Source: an uncultured Lachnospiraceae bacterium
GTDB lineage: Bacteria; Bacillota; Clostridia; Lachnospirales; Lachnospiraceae
Assembly (NCBI GenBank): GCA_900317505.1
Contig: ONHB01000001.1
Location: 62,001-126,000 of the forward strand
Direction: 5' to 3'
DNA length: 64,000 nt
Positions 44,249 to 53,015 of the stretch are shown in pieces (within the stretch, counting starts at the first letter, position 1; the number at the start of each line of letters is the position of its first letter). The notes below the pieces were generated by a model. That model saw only the letters and a program-made list of their open reading frames with translations. It ran no database searches and was not told the DNA's origin. The translations under genes and the position numbers were made by a program.

Positions 44249-44902
44249 CTAACTCGAATAAGACTCAAGAAAATTGTAGAGCTCTGCCTCATCACGGATA
44301 TATTTACCATCGAGGATTTCCTGTGTCAGATGCTCCGGTAATTCATGGATGGAAATGTTGGTCACTAGGTAAATCTGCTTCTGATCTGCGGTATAGACAT
44401 ATACCTTATCATCATAGGCCATGAGATAAAAACCTTCCGGTTCTATCACTTTTATGGCTTCCTTATCCTCCTCATAGGTCTGATAATCCTTGGGTTTATC
44501 CTTGGAAAGATCATATTGCTTGATGATCACGATGCGTTCTGATGAAAAAGACGACAGCCGGATGTCACTGATGCCCTTTTCTCTTTCGGATAAAACCGGT
44601 GAGACGATCTCCCTGTTTAAAATTTCAATCAACTGATCTCTTGTTTTATCAATATACTGGTCCGGGATCTTTTCAATCAGGGTTTCATAGCTGTCATCCG
44701 ATAAATTTTGTGCAATAACAATACATTCCGTATCACAGGAAGTTTTGGCGGGACTTTTGGATACCTCTGTTGTTTCTGTTTTACTTATTATCTCCTGTTT
44801 GGTTGTATCTTTTTGCTTCTTCATGGAGAAATACCCGGAGACAACAAAAAATAACACCAAAATACAGGCACAAAAAATACTGATACGATAAAAAATTTTC
44901 AT
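44249..44902 (-). CDS. Single-pass membrane protein with BofC-like C-terminus
   Basis: A 217-residue protein with an N-terminal membrane segment (about 7-26) and an extracellular or inter-membrane part. The C-terminal 60 residues (MAYDDKVYVYT, then TNISIHELPEHL and the ending ELYNFLESYSS) resemble the BofC C-terminal domain, which in Bacillus acts in the forespore intermembrane space to control sigma-K activation. The N-terminal part does not match BofC in what I can see. Given the sporulation genes yqfC and yqfD in the window, a sporulation or envelope role is possible but unproven. Confidence 0.55.
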   Translation of the reverse strand: MKIFYRISIFCACILVLFFVVSGYFSMKKQKDTTKQEIISKTETTEVSKSPAKTSCDTECIVIAQNLSDDSYETLIEKIPDQYIDKTRDQLIEILNREIVSPVLSEREKGISDIRLSSFSSERIVIIKQYDLSKDKPKDYQTYEEDKEAIKVIEPEGFYLMAYDDKVYVYTADQKQIYLVTNISIHELPEHLTQEILDGKYIRDEAELYNFLESYSS

Positions 44903-44951
44903 AACAAACTCCTTTTTATCAGTATCAGCATTTTATTGTATTATATGCAGT

Positions 44952-46595
44952 TTAAGAATAAATTTCGGTTAATTTACCAAATAAAAGCAATAATTTCCGC
45001 TGTGGAAATTCTGCAAGCTCGTGCTCTTTTACCGCTCCGGTCAAAACCAGAATAAAAGAATGCAGGATAAGCGCAAGCACAAATGACAGCACAAAGCATC
45101 CGGCACTTGTAAGCATATCCTTTAAAAGGAAGATGCAAAATACAATTACCGCATAGATGAGAAATGCAATAAACGGATAGCCCAGATGTCGTAACAACTG
45201 CTTTTTATATACAAAGTAGCGTCGTAAGAAGATTAGATTGACAAGGCTTATCATGGCATAACAGATCACACCGGCTATGATCACATCCTGAATAGTCGGC
45301 ATTTGCTTTTGAACCAGATAAAAATAAGCGACAACTCCCACGCTGCCTGCCAGATATCCGATCAGATGCGCATTTTCGCTTTCAAAGCCCTGTAAGAAAG
45401 ATTGAGTCATTCTTGCCAGTGCAATGAGTACCATGAAAACAAAAATCAGTAAAAATGATACATCCAGAGATTTTTTGATATACCATTCTGTCATATAAGA
45501 GGTCGATACACTAAAGAAGAATAATATTGGCAGTATGAAGCAAAGATACTGCTTGATACCGGATAACAGACGCATGCCGCCATGATAACGGTCCTGGCGG
45601 GCCATGGATTTGCGTAAGGATTCTTCAAAGTGTACAGCAATCAGTCTGGTAAAATATAATGGTATCAGGAAATTGAGGATCATTTCAATTCCAAAGATTC
45701 CAAGCTGATTAACAGGATGTAGCACATCTGCATAATCTGTCAGCGTATTTTTGATACAGTAGAAAATTACACCTATGATAAACGGCAGCATATGGATGAG
45801 CTGTCTGATAAGCGGAAACCAGAGTGAGGAAACAAATGCACGGATCTGTCCGTTGGCACTCTCACTGTTTTTGCCATACGCTTCTGTTGTACCGTTTTTG
45901 ATATGCTTGCAGTATGCCTTGTGAAGGATGCACATAAAGATAAAGGAAATGAGATTGCCAATCACAAACCCCATTGCCATACCTGCAGCAAAAAAGGATG
46001 TGTGGATATAGGTGTTGTGCAGTAAATCCGCATTGACACTTCCGGGCTTTCCAAAAAGATTGGAAAATAATAATCCAAATAAAATACCGGAAACAGAGGT
46101 GATCACGATCCATGCCTGAAGCGGCAGGCGCATGCCAAATCCGGAAAATACTCCTGTCATCACACAGTTAAAAAACAATAACGGCATGGCAACAGCTAAA
46201 ATAAGCCACAACAGACTGCCCAGACTTCCGATCTTTAACAGGCTGCCGGCAAAGCGGTTTATCAATAAAAACAGACCTGCAAGAACAATTCCTGCAACAA
46301 ATGCAAAGCCACCACAGGAACTTGCAAAGTGCAGGGCATTCCGTGTCTGGTTTCTGGACTGGCGGAATATCACAGCCTTTTTAGCTGTTGTAAAAAACGG
46401 AACCGCAAAAATCAAAATATAGATTCCATATATAAGCAGGCAGGATATAAACAGGCCCACACCTGTAAGCTCTGTATTTTTGTTAAGCCAGATCACACCG
46501 GCGGCCATACAGAGATAACCGAGAAGCAATGCTATGATGGTTGAAGAATCCCGAAATACAATATTGGGTTTCTGATTATTTTTTCTTTTGGACAT
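44952..46595 (-). CDS. Polysaccharide/lipid flippase-like membrane protein (MOP superfamily, SpoVB-like)
   Basis: A 547-residue protein with about 14 membrane segments, consistent with the MATE/MOP flippase superfamily that includes SpoVB and MurJ. The N-terminus lies in the cytoplasm (MSKRKNNQKPN). Segments such as LIRQLIHMLPFIIGVIFYCIKNT and the long hydrophobic C-terminal half fit the SpoVB-like branch. No short diagnostic motif exists for this family, so the assignment rests on topology and overall pattern. Its location next to spore-related genes agrees with SpoVB, but a general wall lipid II or teichoic flippase is equally possible. Confidence 0.65.
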   Translation of the reverse strand: MSKRKNNQKPNIVFRDSSTIIALLLGYLCMAAGVIWLNKNTELTGVGLFISCLLIYGIYILIFAVPFFTTAKKAVIFRQSRNQTRNALHFASSCGGFAFVAGIVLAGLFLLINRFAGSLLKIGSLGSLLWLILAVAMPLLFFNCVMTGVFSGFGMRLPLQAWIVITSVSGILFGLLFSNLFGKPGSVNADLLHNTYIHTSFFAAGMAMGFVIGNLISFIFMCILHKAYCKHIKNGTTEAYGKNSESANGQIRAFVSSLWFPLIRQLIHMLPFIIGVIFYCIKNTLTDYADVLHPVNQLGIFGIEMILNFLIPLYFTRLIAVHFEESLRKSMARQDRYHGGMRLLSGIKQYLCFILPILFFFSVSTSYMTEWYIKKSLDVSFLLIFVFMVLIALARMTQSFLQGFESENAHLIGYLAGSVGVVAYFYLVQKQMPTIQDVIIAGVICYAMISLVNLIFLRRYFVYKKQLLRHLGYPFIAFLIYAVIVFCIFLLKDMLTSAGCFVLSFVLALILHSFILVLTGAVKEHELAEFPQRKLLLLFGKLTEIYS

Positions 46596-46630
46596 TGGTA
46601 TTCCTCCGAAACGGTCTTTTACTCTTTTGT

Positions 46631-47128
46631 TTATCTGAAAATTCCAAGTTCATTCATAATATCATTCTGATGGGCAAACATTTCCTGTTCTTCATCCGGT
46701 GTCATATGATCATACCCCATCAGGTGCAGCATGCTGTGGACGATCAGGAAAGTAAATTCGCGTAACTGGCTGTGCCCAAACTCTTCTGCCTGTGAAACGA
46801 TCCGGTCATGACACAGGATAATATCCCCAAGCATAAGCTCTCCGGTTTCCGGATTGAAATAAGCATTGATATCCGAATCGGCGATGGAAAAATCAGCCGG
46901 AGCCGGATAATCAACTGCCGGGAATGATAAAACATCTGTCGGTGAATCGATACCGCGGTAATCATTGTTGTATGCCCGGATGCCCTCTAAATCCGTGATC
47001 AGGACGTTGACCTCTGCTTCATACGGACAGTTTTCATGCTGCAGTGCTGCTTTGACAGCTTTTTCAACTGTCTCATGAATATCGAAGTCATAGCTGGCAT
47101 CTATTTCATTTTCAACGTAAAAAGTCAT
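46631..47128 (-). CDS. ybeY: Endoribonuclease YbeY
   Basis: YbeY is a zinc-dependent RNase needed for 16S rRNA 3' end maturation and ribosome quality control. The 165-residue product shows the zinc motif HSMLHLMGYDH with H131, H135 and H141, and the upstream PTDVLSFP and LMLGDIILC segments. It begins inside the PgpH-like gene (17-base overlap). The order phoH, PgpH-like gene, ybeY matches the yqfE/phoH-yqfF-yqfG cluster of Bacillus. Confidence 0.96.
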   Translation of the reverse strand: MTFYVENEIDASYDFDIHETVEKAVKAALQHENCPYEAEVNVLITDLEGIRAYNNDYRGIDSPTDVLSFPAVDYPAPADFSIADSDINAYFNPETGELMLGDIILCHDRIVSQAEEFGHSQLREFTFLIVHSMLHLMGYDHMTPDEEQEMFAHQNDIMNELGIFR

Positions 47129-48209
47129 AGTATTTTTTTTCCTCCAAAAGTCCCTTTTTGATCAGACTGATATCCTTAAGTGTCAGATCACAGTTGGCAA
47201 GATCATCACACTCTGTTTTTTTGTGGATGATGACATCTATGATCTTTTCATAATTGATCTGTGAACTGACATTTTTTTGAAATAAATAGGTCAGGGAAGA
47301 AACCAGGGCATCGCAGATCTGGACAATGGCCGCTTCCCTGGACACCGTCGAGGTATGCTTAATGCCATACTCTTTCATGACCCTGCGCAAGGGCGCCGGA
47401 AAATGGTAGGTGGCAGCCACGGTCAGTGTATTCTGGATCGTATCCTTTCCCTGAATCAGGCCAATCCTGTGATAATATCCGAGTGCTTTGGCAAGTGCGT
47501 GGTCAGCCTGGATACAGCGCGCCGCTTTGTCTGCCAGATAAGCGGTATGGACGGCATGATAATAGGCATCCTCATCGATATCCTTGAGGCTTAAGAGCAA
47601 TTCATGATCCGGATCGCTGATATTGGAATAAAACAGATCATTTCTCGAAATAATCCGGTCAAATAAGATCTTCAAAAAAATGATCAACAGGATAAATTCC
47701 GCAAAAAGCCGGATGCCGGAATACAGTAAGAAATCTCCCGGTAAAATCTCGGCATCTGTAACAAAGGGAATAAAATAGAGCCCACAGTCAATGACAAGTA
47801 AAATGACAACCGGAGCCGTATAGCGGAAGGTCTTGGTCAGTCTGCCAAACAACACACAGCCTGCCACTCCGACTAAAAACATGACAAACAGTTGTCCGAT
47901 GGATACCTGCCATACATAGTAGGCAAATAACAGATAGGAAATATACATGACAAATCCCAATAGCTGACTGGAAAAGGCAACGAGAAAAACTGCCAGTATC
48001 CCTATTGGAAATGCATAAAACGGAACCACATATAAAAGACTGCAAAAAAGGAAGCCGAGAAGATAAACCATCCACAATCTGAGCTTGTGGGACTGATTGT
48101 AACTAAACAGACTCTTACTTTGCAATGTGAAATAATAACATATTCCCAAAATAAAACCATATGCAATTATAATCATGGCAATCATCAGTATATTGGTTAT
48201 CGACATCAT
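47112..48209 (-). CDS. PgpH-like membrane protein with degenerate HD domain
   Basis: The 365-residue protein has about six or seven membrane segments (1-190) and a cytoplasmic HD-like domain (205-365), the end half of PgpH/YqfF, a c-di-AMP phosphodiesterase. It lacks the large extracellular 7TMR-HDED domain, so it is half the usual length. In the HD domain H218 (DAYYHAVHTAYLA) is kept, but the HD pair reads H247-R248 (GYYHRIG), with AGG in place of an Asp codon. H285 and D300 align with later sites, though the usual HH pair is reduced. It is probably inactive or altered as a hydrolase. It lies between phoH and ybeY exactly where yqfF is found. Confidence 0.8.
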   Translation of the reverse strand: MMSITNILMIAMIIIAYGFILGICYYFTLQSKSLFSYNQSHKLRLWMVYLLGFLFCSLLYVVPFYAFPIGILAVFLVAFSSQLLGFVMYISYLLFAYYVWQVSIGQLFVMFLVGVAGCVLFGRLTKTFRYTAPVVILLVIDCGLYFIPFVTDAEILPGDFLLYSGIRLFAEFILLIIFLKILFDRIISRNDLFYSNISDPDHELLLSLKDIDEDAYYHAVHTAYLADKAARCIQADHALAKALGYYHRIGLIQGKDTIQNTLTVAATYHFPAPLRRVMKEYGIKHTSTVSREAAIVQICDALVSSLTYLFQKNVSSQINYEKIIDVIIHKKTECDDLANCDLTLKDISLIKKGLLEEKKYYDFLR

Positions 48210-49219
48210 TTCTTCCGTGCGGATCTGTTCCTTTGTGTATTTTTATTTTGTGCATTTCTGCTCTGTTTGTTTTCGTAATCTTCATATGCTTTTACAATCT
48301 TCTGGACAAGCGGGTGACGGACGACATCCTTGCTTGTCAGATTGCAGAAAGCAATTCCGTCCACATGTGACAATACCTTTACTGCCACATCAAGACCGGA
48401 CCTGGTACCGGCACTTAAATCCTTTTGGGAGCTGTCTCCGGTAACAACGACCTTGGAGCCAAAGCCGATACGTGTTAAAAACATCTTCATCTGGGCTTCG
48501 GTTGTATTTTGTGCTTCATCCAAAATGATATATGCATTGTCAAGTGTACGTCCGCGCATGTATGCAAGCGGTGCTACCTCGATCAGTCCCTTTTCCATAT
48601 TTTTCTGGAAGCTTTCGGCTCCCATGATCTGATAAAGAGCATCGTATAAGGGACGTAAATAAGGATCGATCTTACTTTGTAAATCACCGGGCAGAAAGCC
48701 AAGCTTTTCTCCGGCTTCAATGGCAGGTCTTGTCAGGATGATCCGGCTGACCTCATTATTTTTAAATGCGGTAATCGCCATGGCCATGGCAAGGAAGGTC
48801 TTTCCGGTACCGGCAGGGCCGAGCCCGAATACGATCATATTGTCCCGCATTGCCCGGACATATTTTTTCTGACCGATCGTCTTTGGCATGATCGGCTTGT
48901 TGCTGATGGTATGGCAGATAAAATCCTCTCCCATGGACAATAAACCGTCATCCTCGTCTTCTTTGCTCATCATAACCGCATAATTGACATTTTGTTCTTC
49001 TATTTCTGTACCTTTTGTGGATATCTCCAGTAATTCCTGTAACAGGCGGTATACTTTTTTGACATTTGTCTTTTCACCGGTGATCTTTACCATTCCGTCC
49101 CGGTTGATCACAGAAACGCCAAATTCATCCTCGACCTTGCGAATATAGGCATCATTGGTTCCAAATAATTTCTGCATGGATACATGATCAATATCTAAAA
49201 GCATTGTATAATCAGCCAC
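48206..49219 (-). CDS. phoH: PhoH family ATPase
   Basis: A 337-residue P-loop ATPase of the PhoH family, linked with RNA metabolism. It has an N-terminal KH-like part (DIDHVSMQKLFGTNDAYIRKVEDEFGVSV in part) and an ATPase domain with GLGPAGTGKTFLAMAMA near 134-150, AYIILDEAQNTTEAQMKMFLTRIG and GDSSQKDL. The basic C-terminal tail (RNAQNKNTQRNRSARKK) is unusual but short. It overlaps the PgpH-like gene by four bases and follows yqfD by two. Confidence 0.95.
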   Translation of the reverse strand: MADYTMLLDIDHVSMQKLFGTNDAYIRKVEDEFGVSVINRDGMVKITGEKTNVKKVYRLLQELLEISTKGTEIEEQNVNYAVMMSKEDEDDGLLSMGEDFICHTISNKPIMPKTIGQKKYVRAMRDNMIVFGLGPAGTGKTFLAMAMAITAFKNNEVSRIILTRPAIEAGEKLGFLPGDLQSKIDPYLRPLYDALYQIMGAESFQKNMEKGLIEVAPLAYMRGRTLDNAYIILDEAQNTTEAQMKMFLTRIGFGSKVVVTGDSSQKDLSAGTRSGLDVAVKVLSHVDGIAFCNLTSKDVVRHPLVQKIVKAYEDYENKQSRNAQNKNTQRNRSARKK

Positions 49220-49221
49220 GT

Positions 49222-50439
49222 CTATTCTCCTGTTTCAATTTGACTTAAAATCGGTGTTTCCACTCCGTCGGACATAAGGACCGTCAGATTGACTGAGATA
49301 TCAACCCGATCTTTTTTATAATTTATTGTAACATCTTTTTTTATTATTTGAATACCTTTTTGATTCAAACTTTTGCAAAAATTGCAAAATCGTTCATCCA
49401 GTCTGCAAAGTGCCGTATCTTTATTTAAAATTTCATCGGTCATGGTGTATTCCTGATATTTTTCATATCCGATATAAACCGGAAACATCTGATATATTTC
49501 GGGAGAAAAAATATACTTCTGTGTGAAAATATCTCCGTGCTCATAAGGATCATGGAAAGAAAAGCCAAATTCCTTGTCCTTCCATCCGACTACCGGCCTT
49601 TTGTAAGACCTTCCGGTATAAATCTTTTTTTGCTGATGATAGTCCATTCCATCCTGATAGAGCATTTCATATTCAATGGAAATATCTCCGTCTGCCTGGG
49701 TCTGGTGAATGGTCTTAACGGTTTCATCATCATTGTATACAAAAATGAGCCCGGAAATCAGAACATCCCCGGCTTTGACTGCATCACCGATCTTTACCAT
49801 CGGCGTTCCGTTTCTTGTGACCATATTTTTGACGGTTCCATCAACACTCGCACACAGATCAAACGGGTGTTTTTCATCGGTCTGATCCGTTGTCTGCTCA
49901 TTCGTTGTCTGATTTTCCTTGACAGTCAGGCACAATCTGGTGCCATCCACCTGAAACGAAGCCCAGGTAATATAGGAAAACTGGTCTCTCAGCTTTTTTT
50001 CCAAAGCATCCGTATCGATCTGATATGCCGGTGTGCCGTAAGAGATATTTTCCTGTCTTAAAAAATCAACAAAAATATCTTCCGTCATCGTCCGGTTGCC
50101 GTCAATGGAAAACGACCAGATAAAGCGCGTTGTCATAAACAGGGATATAAAGCAGACGGCCAGACAGATGGCAAATACCTTTCGTTTCCGATAGCGGAAC
50201 AACCAAAAAGGTAGTCCCAGTTTTTTCCTGATGACTACCTTGGTCTTGGTCTTTTTTAAAAATTCTTTGGTCTGGAACAGATCACGTACGGAAATATAAA
50301 ACTGATATCCATCCTGATAGGGATGAACCTTCCAGACCTTGATATGATGGTGGTTGCATAAATTCAAAAAACGTTCAGGCGAAAATCCATACAAATAGAC
50401 AAACACATAGCCCTTCAGATATCGAAAAAACGAAAGCAT
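49222..50439 (-). CDS. yqfD: Sporulation protein YqfD
   Basis: YqfD is a sigma-E-controlled sporulation membrane protein. The 405-residue product has a basic N-terminal cytoplasmic part of about 90 residues (with KKLGLPFWLFRYRKRK before the membrane), one membrane segment at about 91-110, then an extracytoplasmic domain with WSFSIDGNRTMTEDIFVDFL and GVDGTVKNMVTRNGTPMVKIGDAVKAGDVLISGLI-like strands typical of the family. It is one base after yqfC and two before phoH, as in most spore formers. Its presence argues that the host, or its recent ancestor, forms spores. Confidence 0.92.
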   Translation of the reverse strand: MLSFFRYLKGYVFVYLYGFSPERFLNLCNHHHIKVWKVHPYQDGYQFYISVRDLFQTKEFLKKTKTKVVIRKKLGLPFWLFRYRKRKVFAICLAVCFISLFMTTRFIWSFSIDGNRTMTEDIFVDFLRQENISYGTPAYQIDTDALEKKLRDQFSYITWASFQVDGTRLCLTVKENQTTNEQTTDQTDEKHPFDLCASVDGTVKNMVTRNGTPMVKIGDAVKAGDVLISGLIFVYNDDETVKTIHQTQADGDISIEYEMLYQDGMDYHQQKKIYTGRSYKRPVVGWKDKEFGFSFHDPYEHGDIFTQKYIFSPEIYQMFPVYIGYEKYQEYTMTDEILNKDTALCRLDERFCNFCKSLNQKGIQIIKKDVTINYKKDRVDISVNLTVLMSDGVETPILSQIETGE

Positions 50440-50440
50440 G

Positions 50441-50743
50441 TCATGACTCCATAAATGATATTTGATTGATAATACCGATTATTTTCATTTCATCATTGTT
50501 GTAATAGTCCACCCGCAGTGACTGACCGTCAATGCAGATACGCAGATCTCTGGCGCTGATCCAGATAAAATCCTCTGTACATTCCAGAATGCCTTTATAG
50601 TTTTCGACAAACAATTCCCGGTTGCTGCGAAGTGTCAGCACACAATCGCCGAAAACCAGCTCTCTGGGGATTTTTAAACGCTCCGCTGCCTGTTTTTTCG
50701 CTTGTTGGATCATATTGTTGTTGTTTTGAAATAATCTACTCAT
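50441..50743 (-). CDS. yqfC: Sporulation protein YqfC (YabP family)
   Basis: A 100-residue protein of the YabP/YqfC family, required for proper spore coat or cortex formation. The pattern ERLKIPRELVFGDCVLTLRSNRELFVENYKGILECTED in part, then IWISARDLRICIDGQSLRVDYYNNDEMKIIG, is characteristic of this fold. It pairs with yqfD (one-base gap). It begins 28 bases after the nucleoside phosphorylase gene, so it may be read from that transcript as well as from its own signal. Confidence 0.92.
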   Translation of the reverse strand: MSRLFQNNNNMIQQAKKQAAERLKIPRELVFGDCVLTLRSNRELFVENYKGILECTEDFIWISARDLRICIDGQSLRVDYYNNDEMKIIGIINQISFMES

Positions 50744-50771
50744 GTTATAATCATATGACGTTATTTCAAAA

Positions 50772-52088
50772 TCATGCCCTGATAATTCCTTTTATAATGT
50801 CTGATTTTGCAACTGCTTCCGTTCCGATGTGGACGGCATGGCCGAAACGCTCTGTTGCAGCCGAAAGCTTATCCTGATCAGAAGCATAAAAGGTTGCGAT
50901 CACATCACCTTTTTTCACATAGTCTCCGACTTTTTTGTGCAGATAAAGACCTACGGACAGATCGATCACACTTTCCTTGGTCTCACGTCCGCCTCCTAAT
51001 AACAGGGAACAGATGCCGACCTCATCACAGTCGATATGTACGATATAACCTTCTGTCTGTGCAGTGACATCGACTCTGATCGGAGCATAGACAAAGCGGT
51101 CCGGTTCATACACATAACGCTCGTCGCCACCCTGTGCCTTTACAAAAGCGGCAAGGCGTCTGAGTGCCTCTCCTGACTTGATCTTTTCTATAAGCATTTC
51201 TCTTGCTTCGTCCTGACTTTTGGCTTTTTGTCCGGCAACGACCATTTCTGAACCCAGAGTCAGACAGAGCTCTACAAAATCCTGCGGGCCTTTTCCCATC
51301 AGTGTATCGATGGCTTCACGAACCTCGATCATATTTCCGACGGCATTTCCGAGCGGCTGGTCCATATCGGAAATAACCGCACAGGTATGTCTGCCGGCGC
51401 CATTGCCGATTATCACCATCTCTCTTGCCAGTGCAAAAGCATCCTCTTCTTTTTTCATAAAGGCTCCGCTTCCGGTCTTGACATCCAGTACAATGGCATC
51501 TGCACCGGAAGCCAGCTTTTTGCTCATGATGGAGCTTGCGATCAAGGACATATTGTCAACGGTCGCTGTGACGTCACGGAGTGCGTAGAGCTTTTTGTCG
51601 GCAGGTGCAAGATCCTTGGTCTGTCCCATGATGGCAAGACCGATTTCGTTGACCTGATTTTTAAACTGCTCTGCGGAAATGGAAGTTGAAAAACCGGGGA
51701 AGCTCTCAAGCTTATCAATCGTTCCACCGGTATGTCCTAACCCTCTGCCGCTCATCTTGGCTACCGGGATACCGCAGGCTGATACCATAGGCGTCAGTGC
51801 CAGGGATGTCTTGTCACCCACACCGCCGGTACTGTGTTTGTCAACCTTGATACCGTGAATACCGGATAAATCCAGCATTTCCCCGCTATTTGCCATTGCC
51901 ATGGTCAGCTGCAGGGTCTCTTCTTCGTTCATTCCTTGAAAAAAAACAGCCATCATCATGGCGGACATCTGGTAATCCGGAATGTCTCCGTCAGTATAAT
52001 GGCTGATCATAAATTGGATCTCGTCTTTTGACAAGGAATGCCCGTTTCTCTTCTTCATAATAAGATCATACATGCGCATATCGGGCAC
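50772..52088 (-). CDS. pdp: Pyrimidine-nucleoside phosphorylase
   Basis: The enzyme splits uridine and thymidine (or deoxyuridine) by phosphorolysis, feeding pyrimidine salvage and pentose use. The 438 residues carry the phosphate-binding KHSTGGVGDKTSL near 82-94, the family signature SGRGLGHTGGTIDKLES near 114-131 and the mixed alpha/beta domain with a C-terminal swivelling domain. It is three bases downstream of the NYN-domain gene. Whether it is PdpA-like or strictly a thymidine phosphorylase cannot be settled by sequence. Confidence 0.95.
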   Translation of the reverse strand: MPDMRMYDLIMKKRNGHSLSKDEIQFMISHYTDGDIPDYQMSAMMMAVFFQGMNEEETLQLTMAMANSGEMLDLSGIHGIKVDKHSTGGVGDKTSLALTPMVSACGIPVAKMSGRGLGHTGGTIDKLESFPGFSTSISAEQFKNQVNEIGLAIMGQTKDLAPADKKLYALRDVTATVDNMSLIASSIMSKKLASGADAIVLDVKTGSGAFMKKEEDAFALAREMVIIGNGAGRHTCAVISDMDQPLGNAVGNMIEVREAIDTLMGKGPQDFVELCLTLGSEMVVAGQKAKSQDEAREMLIEKIKSGEALRRLAAFVKAQGGDERYVYEPDRFVYAPIRVDVTAQTEGYIVHIDCDEVGICSLLLGGGRETKESVIDLSVGLYLHKKVGDYVKKGDVIATFYASDQDKLSAATERFGHAVHIGTEAVAKSDIIKGIIRA

Positions 52089-52091
52089 CTC

Positions 52092-53006
52092 CTATTTTAA
52101 TCTGACTTTGTTGGTATTGTTTTTCCTGTCTACTTCCAGCATGAGATTCGGAAAGCTCTTGATAAACTGCTTAAACTGTGAAAATCCGTATTTTTTGGTG
52201 GAAAAGTCCGGAAACTGTGTCTTTAAATCATTGGCAAGCATGGACAGATCCATAACACCGCCCTTTGAACGGATCATATCATAAATGATCTGTTCCATAT
52301 CACTGTCCGAACGGGATGCATTGGCTAATAAAATATTGTTGTTGTTTTTAAACAATTTGATCGATTTTAAATTCTCGCAGAAGGTAGAAAGCTTGGAATA
52401 TCCGTAGTTTCGCACATCGAAGTCGGGGAATTTCTTTAACAGACGGCTTCCCACCTCGCCAATGTTGGTAACGGACTTGCCGGAATCCTCGTTTTCATCC
52501 AGGATTTCCACAATGGCATCTTCAATCTGGCTGATCGGACGGACATGTTTTTTCTCTTTGACATCATCCTCGTTGCCGGAAATGTTGTTGAGATAGATAA
52601 AACGGTCACAGGCGCTCACAAAAGCATCCGGGGTCTTGGTCTCACCCATGCCGATCACATTTTTACCGGCCTCTCTGAGCCTGCATGCCAGTCTTGTAAA
52701 ATCACTGTCACTGGTAACCAGACAAAAGCCCTCGACATTGTTGGAATATAAGATATCCATGGCATCAATGATCATAAAGGAATCTGTGGCATTTTTACCA
52801 TTGGTATAGGCAAACTGCTGCATCGGCTGTATGGAATTGCTGAGAAGCACATTTTTCCATTTGTTGCTGTTGCTCTTTGTCCAGTCACCATAGATACGCT
52901 TAATGGTCACAATTCCGTATTTTGTCAGTTCGTCCAGTATTTTTGTAACATATTCGGCTGAAACATTGTCCGAATCAATCAATAATGCAAATCTTTTATC
53001 TTCCAC
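52092..53006 (-). CDS. NYN-domain putative RNase with two OST-HTH/LOTUS domains
   Basis: A 304-residue protein with an N-terminal NYN (PIN-like) nuclease domain: FALLIDSDNVSAEY, then DSFMIIDAMDILYSN and FCLVTSDSDFTRLACRLREAGKNVIGMG, which provide the conserved aspartates. After a charged linker come two OST-HTH/LOTUS modules (about 162-225 and 232-300), both with the FPDF-x-YGYSK/KYGFSQF pattern that binds RNA. GTG 53006 is preceded by AGGTGA at five bases, while GTG 53015 lies inside that site, so the former is the start. Likely an RNA-degrading or RNA-binding regulator; target unknown. Confidence 0.88.
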   Translation of the reverse strand: MEDKRFALLIDSDNVSAEYVTKILDELTKYGIVTIKRIYGDWTKSNSNKWKNVLLSNSIQPMQQFAYTNGKNATDSFMIIDAMDILYSNNVEGFCLVTSDSDFTRLACRLREAGKNVIGMGETKTPDAFVSACDRFIYLNNISGNEDDVKEKKHVRPISQIEDAIVEILDENEDSGKSVTNIGEVGSRLLKKFPDFDVRNYGYSKLSTFCENLKSIKLFKNNNNILLANASRSDSDMEQIIYDMIRSKGGVMDLSMLANDLKTQFPDFSTKKYGFSQFKQFIKSFPNLMLEVDRKNNTNKVRLK

Positions 53007-53015
53007 ACAAATCAC

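Noticed and set aside
49537..50061. Plus-strand frame of 174 codons opposite yqfD
   Set aside because: No ribosome binding site or recognisable motif; it mirrors yqfD.
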